Below are positions 7,093 through 10,379 of a stretch of 10,379 bases of DNA, in pieces. Numbering within the stretch: the stretch's first letter is position 1; the number at the start of each line of letters is the position of its first letter. A program made the translations under genes and the position numbers. The notes beneath the pieces were generated by a model. It had not been told where the DNA came from. It saw only the letters and a list, made by a program, of their open reading frames with translations, and did not search any database. This DNA comes from an uncultured Collinsella sp. GTDB taxonomy: Bacteria > Actinomycetota > Coriobacteriia > Coriobacteriales > Coriobacteriaceae. Location of the stretch: contig CAADVJ010000207.1 in the NCBI GenBank assembly GCA_900752475.1, forward strand, positions 1-10,379, read 5' to 3'.

Positions 7093-7462
7093 CGAAGCAA
7101 CCTGCCCCATCACGCTGACCGTTGCCGGCGACCCGCGTCTCGCTCGCCTTGTGCGCATGACGGCAGCCAACGTTGGTGCCCTGTGTTCCATGTCTGTCGA
7201 TCGCATCGAGGACATCCGCATGGCTGCCGAGGAGGCTTTCATCTTTGGTTGTACCGCGGTCGACTGCGATGACATCACCATCAAATTCGATGTCGATGAG
7301 ACCCACGTTGGCATGACTATTACCTTTGGCGATCAGGCTACGGTCGATGAAGACGACCAGGCTGCGGTGTATGCCGAGCTCATCCTCGCGAGCGTGTGCG
7401 ACTCCTACGAAAAGACTGCGGCGCCCCTGACGCTTTCGCTCGACCTCAAGGCGGATATTTAA
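7085..7462 (+). CDS. RsbW/SpoIIAB-like anti-sigma factor with degenerate ATP site
   Basis: RsbW and SpoIIAB bind SigB/SigF-group sigma factors and are also serine kinases that inactivate their RsbV/SpoIIAA antagonist. The N-terminal half aligns with them by eye: an initial beta strand, a helix (about 17-34), then VDRIEDIRMAAEEA (38-51), matching the N-box helix. Glu50 aligns with the catalytic-base Glu46 of SpoIIAB, but the Mg-ATP asparagine (Asn50 of SpoIIAB) is replaced by Phe54. No DxGxG box and no GGLGL box exist in the C-terminal half, which instead reads as an acidic stretch (82-96) and a helix. At 125 residues it is slightly shorter than typical (about 140-160). GAGGAG (7072-7077) precedes the ATG by seven bases, and the stop lies one base before the sigma-factor start. 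It is probably an anti-sigma factor that may not phosphorylate anything. Confidence 0.72.
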   Translation: MSSEATCPITLTVAGDPRLARLVRMTAANVGALCSMSVDRIEDIRMAAEEAFIFGCTAVDCDDITIKFDVDETHVGMTITFGDQATVDEDDQAAVYAELILASVCDSYEKTAAPLTLSLDLKADI

Positions 7463-7463
7463 A

Positions 7464-8255
7464 ATGACCGAACGTTCCCGGAGCGGCAAGACCGCTTGGG
7501 ACAAGGAGAAAACCCGCGAGCTGTTTCGTCGCTACAAGGAGACCGGTGATCCGGACGCCCGCGAGCAGCTCGTCATGTCCCATATGAACCTGGTAAGGTT
7601 TCTTGCCAACAAATTTAAGAATCGCGGCGAGCCGCTCGACGACCTCATGCAGGTCGGCTATCTGGGTTTGCTCAAGGCTATCGACCGCTTTGACCCTGAG
7701 CGCGGGCTCGAGTTCACAACGTTTGCAACACCCACTATCCTGGGCGAGATCAAACGCCATTTCCGCGACAAGGGCTGGAGCGTGCGCGTACCGCGTCGCC
7801 TGCAGGAGCTCTCGGCCAAGGTCAACCAAGCTACTGACAAACTTACCAACGAGCTGCAGCGTTCGCCCAAGGTTGAGGAGATCGCTGAGTATCTAGATGT
7901 GACGGTCGATGAGGTCCTCGAGGCTATGGAATCGTCTTCGGCTTATACCTCGGTGCCCATCGAGGCTCCTGGTGCGTCCGATTCCGACGATGCCCCCTCG
8001 ATTCTCGACCGCTATGCCGATGACGACAACGAGCTCGATTTTACCGATGACCGCTTGGTGATCGAGGAAGCCATCCGCGATTTCTCGCCGCGCGAGCGCG
8101 AGGTGATCGAGCTGCGCTTTGTGAAGGGCATGACCCAGATCGAGATCGCCAAGAAGCTGGGTATTTCTCAGGTGCAGGTTTCGCGTCTGCTTCGCCGCAC
8201 GCTTAAGAAGATTCAGGACAAGATCGACCTCGACGGAGTGATGATTCGTTCATGA
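7464..8255 (+). CDS. RNA polymerase sigma factor, SigB/SigF/SigG group
   Basis: This is an alternative sigma-70 family factor (group 3) that directs RNA polymerase to stress or developmental promoters. Region 2 spans about 32-103, with DDLMQVGYLGLLKAIDRFDP (59-78) for core binding and -10 recognition and FTTFATPTILGEIKRHFRDK (84-103). Region 3 follows at about 108-165 (VRVPRRLQEL; RSPKVEEIAEYLDVTVDE). Region 4 at about 202-252 contains the helix-turn-helix MTQIEIAKKLGISQVQVSRL (223-242). An acidic linker (about 170-197) joins regions 3 and 4. The 263-residue length is normal for SigB/SigF. The gene starts one base after the anti-sigma stop and overlaps the permease gene by four bases (ATGA). 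The RsbW-type neighbour supports a SigB/SigF role, but which of these names applies cannot be settled here. Confidence 0.93.
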   Translation: MTERSRSGKTAWDKEKTRELFRRYKETGDPDAREQLVMSHMNLVRFLANKFKNRGEPLDDLMQVGYLGLLKAIDRFDPERGLEFTTFATPTILGEIKRHFRDKGWSVRVPRRLQELSAKVNQATDKLTNELQRSPKVEEIAEYLDVTVDEVLEAMESSSAYTSVPIEAPGASDSDDAPSILDRYADDDNELDFTDDRLVIEEAIRDFSPREREVIELRFVKGMTQIEIAKKLGISQVQVSRLLRRTLKKIQDKIDLDGVMIRS

Positions 8256-9661
8256 GTGAGCACCCCCAACAAACCGATCGCGTGCTGCGCGACACCCGCA
8301 TTCTGACGCTTCGCATTTGGGCTGTTGTCGGCTGCATTGTCATCGCCGCTGTCATCTTTAACCTTATGGGCATCCTGGCCCCGGTTATCGAGTTTCTCGC
8401 CGTTGGTTCCATCATTGCCTTTGTGATGTCCCCGATCACCAACTGGCTCGAGCACCATGGCGTGAATCGCGGCATCGGTTCGCTTGTCGCGCTTATTGTT
8501 GTTGTTGCCGTGCTCGTCGGTGTCGTTTGCATCTTGTCGCCGATTCTCTTTGGTCAGATCATGGAAGTACTGAGCCGCCTGCCCGAGCAGCTTCGTGTTG
8601 CGGGTGGCGATCTCAATGAGATGATCTCGCATGCCAAGACGCTCAACAACACGCCGCTCAAGGAGTATCTGGACGATAATCTTTCGTCGCTGGTTGCCGT
8701 GGCATCGAAGTATGTGTCTCAGATTGCTGCCGAGCTTGGCCGCGGTGTGTTCCCGCTCATCACCAATACGGCCTCGCAGTTGTTCGTGATCTTCCTTGGT
8801 CTGGTGCTTGCCTACTGGATGGCCTGCGACTACCCTCGCATGCATCACGAGATTTGCACCATCATCGGTCAGGAGAAGGAGACCTCGTACCGCTTTATGG
8901 TCGCCATCCTTTCTCGCTCTGTCGGCGGCTACATGCGCGGTATGGTCGTGACGTCCATCTGCGGTGGTTTCCTCGCCTTTATCGGTTTTATGATCATCGG
9001 TCATCCGTATGCGGCGCTCATGGCTATCTTTACCGGCATCATGCATTTGGTTCCGGTCGTCGGTCCCTGGGTGAGCGCAGCAATCGCCACGGTGCTCGGT
9101 TTCATGTTCAGCCCGATGCTGGCGTTGTGGACCTTGATCGTGACCATGGTGGCGCAAAATGTCACCGACAACGTCATTTCGCCTAAGGTCATGCAGAGCT
9201 CGGTCCAGGTGCATCCCATCATGAGCCTGACGGCCCTTGTTATTGGCTCGGCACTCATGGGCCCCATCGGTATGATTATTGCCATCCCGCTGTGTGCGGC
9301 CCTCAAGGGTATCTTCGTGTACTACTTCGAGAATGAGACCGGCCGCCAGCTTGTGGCCTATGACGGTGCCGTGTTTAAGGGCACGCCGTACCGCGATGCC
9401 GATGGCAACCCGGTCGCCGCCTACGACGCGCTCGGCGACGACACCTTCATCTACGAGTCCGAGCTCATCGGCAACGAGACTGCGCCCGAGGCCAAGGCCA
9501 TGCCCAAGCCCGAGCTCGATAATCCCTGGATCAAGCTCTCGGGCCTGCAGCCCGATGCGACGGGCTTCTTCAAGAACCCCTTCGCTAAGGATGACGATTC
9601 CAACACGGATGACGACACCAAAACCGGCATCGACGGCGCCATGGACGATGACGACAAGTAG
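8252..9661 (+). CDS. AI-2E family transporter (PerM/YdiK-type membrane protein)
   Basis: Family members are multi-span membrane proteins linked variously to autoinducer-2 export, Na+/H+ antiport or unknown solutes. The substrate cannot be told from sequence. Hydrophobic spans lie at about 22-46, 47-62, 75-100, 168-190, 228-250, 253-284, 288-304 and 322-357, with a large soluble loop at about 101-165. The family signature HLVPVVGPWVSAAIA (265-279) and the NVISPKVMQSSVQVHPI region (307-323) are clear. The last 105 residues or so (365-469) form a soluble tail ending in a very acidic Asp-rich segment, longer than in most members. The start is fixed by the ATGA overlap with the sigma gene; the nearest GGAG is 14 bases upstream, so translation probably depends on coupling. 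It is the last gene before the terminator, suggesting it belongs to the stress-sigma operon. Confidence 0.88.
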   Translation: MSEHPQQTDRVLRDTRILTLRIWAVVGCIVIAAVIFNLMGILAPVIEFLAVGSIIAFVMSPITNWLEHHGVNRGIGSLVALIVVVAVLVGVVCILSPILFGQIMEVLSRLPEQLRVAGGDLNEMISHAKTLNNTPLKEYLDDNLSSLVAVASKYVSQIAAELGRGVFPLITNTASQLFVIFLGLVLAYWMACDYPRMHHEICTIIGQEKETSYRFMVAILSRSVGGYMRGMVVTSICGGFLAFIGFMIIGHPYAALMAIFTGIMHLVPVVGPWVSAAIATVLGFMFSPMLALWTLIVTMVAQNVTDNVISPKVMQSSVQVHPIMSLTALVIGSALMGPIGMIIAIPLCAALKGIFVYYFENETGRQLVAYDGAVFKGTPYRDADGNPVAAYDALGDDTFIYESELIGNETAPEAKAMPKPELDNPWIKLSGLQPDATGFFKNPFAKDDDSNTDDDTKTGIDGAMDDDDK

Positions 9662-9667
9662 CGTGGT

Positions 9668-9698
9668 AATGTTAGTCAACATTCATACGCGCTAACAT
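9668..9698 (+). repeat. Overlapping short inverted repeats downstream of the AI-2E gene
   Basis: AATGTT (9668-9673) is a perfect inverted repeat of AACATT (9678-9683) with a four-base loop, and ATGTTAG (9669-9675) is also a perfect inverted repeat of CTAACAT (9692-9698) with a 16-base spacer. The two pairings share an arm and exclude each other. No U-tract follows, so this is not a terminator. It could be an operator, an mRNA 3'-end structure or chance in an AT-richer gap. Confidence 0.4.
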
Positions 9699-9711
9699 GC
9701 AATTTCGCTGA

Positions 9712-9741
9712 AGGGCCGGCATTGTGCCGGTCCTCTTTTTT
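9712..9741 (+). terminator. Intrinsic terminator of the stress-sigma operon
   Basis: AGGGCCGGCA (9712-9721) pairs with TGCCGGTCCT (9725-9734), with one G-U pair, around a TTG loop, then C and six Ts. It is a textbook Rho-independent terminator, and it separates the AI-2E gene from alaS. Confidence 0.92.
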
Positions 9742-9767
9742 GCACTTGCGCGGTGGGATGGTAATAT
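9740..9767 (+). promoter_or_regulatory. Candidate promoter of alaS
   Basis: TTGCAC (9740-9745) and TAATAT (9762-9767) with a 16-base spacer are moderate matches to -35 and -10, directly after the terminator. Downstream in the leader, GTTTC (9783-9787) and GAAAC (9793-9797) form a small inverted repeat just before the ribosome site. No T-box leader features were found. Confidence 0.4.
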
Positions 9768-9813
9768 CGTTACGTTTGAACTGTTTCGATGTGAAACCGA
9801 GGAGATTCCCTCT

Positions 9814-10379
9814 ATGAGTGCTGACTACCCGTCAATGACTACGGCTGAGATTCGCTCTAAGTTCCTCAACTTCTTTGAGGAGCGCGGTCTTAAGCTCTAT
9901 CCTTCTTCGTCCCTCGTCCCCGACGATCCTTCGCTGCTGCTTGCCAACGCCGGCATGAACCAGTTTAAGGAGTATTACCAGGGCAAGAAGACCATGAAGG
10001 AGATCGGCGCTATCTCCTGCCAGAAGTGCGTCCGCACCAACGACATCGATTGCATCGGCGAGGACGGCCGTCACCTGTCGTTCTTCGAGATGCTCGGCGA
10101 CTTCTCTTTTGGCGGCGTCTCCAAGCAGCAGGCCTGCGCTTGGGCCTTTGAGCTTATTACCAAGGAGTTCAAGCTGCCGCTCGACCGCCTGTACTTCACC
10201 GTCTTTACCGAGGACGACGAGACCCACGATGTGTGGCGCTCCCTGGGCGTTGCCGAGGACCATATCTCTCGCCTGGGCGAGGATGACAACTTCTGGGCCG
10301 CTGGCCCCACCGGCCCCTGCGGTCCGTGCTCCGAGATTTACTTTGACATGGGCGAGGAGGTCGGCTGCGGCAGGCCCGA
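9814..10379 (+). CDS. alaS: Alanyl-tRNA synthetase, N-terminal part (runs off right edge)
   Basis: AlaRS charges tRNA-Ala with alanine in the cytoplasm. The 188 visible codons cover much of the class II catalytic domain: TTAEIRSKFLNFFEERG (9-25), the motif 1 region up to LLLANAGMNQFKEYY (41-55), SCQKCVRTNDID (68-79), the motif 2 segment RHLSFFEMLGDFSFGG (86-101), and FWAAGPTGPCGPCSEIYFD (about 160-178). Motif 2 differs slightly from the common RHHTFFEMLGNFSFG form (His to Leu, Asn to Asp). GAGGAG (9799-9804) lies nine bases before the ATG at 9814; a second Met at residue 8 is a less likely start. The reading frame is open to the window end; the editing and C-Ala domains are outside. It is set apart from the preceding operon by a strong terminator. 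Confidence 0.96.
   Translation, partial: MSADYPSMTTAEIRSKFLNFFEERGLKLYPSSSLVPDDPSLLLANAGMNQFKEYYQGKKTMKEIGAISCQKCVRTNDIDCIGEDGRHLSFFEMLGDFSFGGVSKQQACAWAFELITKEFKLPLDRLYFTVFTEDDETHDVWRSLGVAEDHISRLGEDDNFWAAGPTGPCGPCSEIYFDMGEEVGCGRP

Noticed and set aside
9644..9658. DDDDK (enteropeptidase-type) sequence at the end of the AI-2E protein
   Set aside because: It is the chance end of an Asp-rich tail and has no meaning for a bacterial membrane protein.
8213..9682. Minus-strand open frame (489 codons) opposite the AI-2E gene
   Set aside because: It mirrors the real gene almost end to end, has a His/Asp/Arg-rich composition with no motif, and would cross the sigma-factor gene; it is a shadow of codon bias.
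9662..9813. T-box or other riboswitch leader for alaS
   Set aside because: The gap is only about 150 bases, the hairpin with a U-tract is better explained as the terminator of the preceding operon, and no T-box consensus (AGGGTGGNACCGCG) is present.
1..10379. Mobile elements, CRISPR arrays, tRNA or rRNA genes
   Set aside because: No transposase, integrase or phage gene, no regularly spaced repeats and no tRNA-like cloverleaf or rRNA sequence was recognised; all genes share strand and base composition.

Overview
The window holds eleven plus-strand protein genes in a compact bacterial layout: short gaps, 1 to 8 base overlaps, clear Shine-Dalgarno sites and a moderately high GC content with GC-rich third positions. 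The gene content and protein style suggest an anaerobic actinobacterium of the class Coriobacteriia, probably Collinsella or a close relative. That assignment comes from recognition, not from a search. No RNA genes, CRISPR arrays, insertion sequences or prophage genes were seen.

Positions 1-1833: a terminator for an off-window upstream gene is followed by lspA (lipoprotein signal peptidase) and rluD (23S rRNA pseudouridine synthase), coupled by a TAATG stop/start overlap. Positions 1834-3715: a membrane-bound family 2 glycosyltransferase with its own putative promoter and a strong terminator, then a short stand-alone A24 (prepilin peptidase-type) membrane protease. Positions 3716-6404: a dGTPase-type HD phosphohydrolase, then the AAA+ replication-stress ATPase RarA. 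Both act in nucleotide or DNA metabolism.

Positions 6405-9741 are the most interesting part. They form a tight cluster of a DUF948-type membrane/coiled-coil protein, an RsbW/SpoIIAB-like anti-sigma factor, a SigB/SigF-group sigma factor and an AI-2E family permease, with overlaps of 8 and 4 bases and a gap of 1 base, closed by an intrinsic terminator. This looks like a general-stress sigma operon with two oddities. The anti-sigma protein has lost the N-box asparagine and both glycine boxes needed to bind ATP, and no RsbV-type anti-anti-sigma gene is next to it. A GGGTAC element upstream resembles the -10 of SigB-type promoters, so the operon might control itself.

Positions 9742-10379: a short leader with small inverted repeats, then the first 188 codons of alaS (alanyl-tRNA synthetase), which runs off the right edge.
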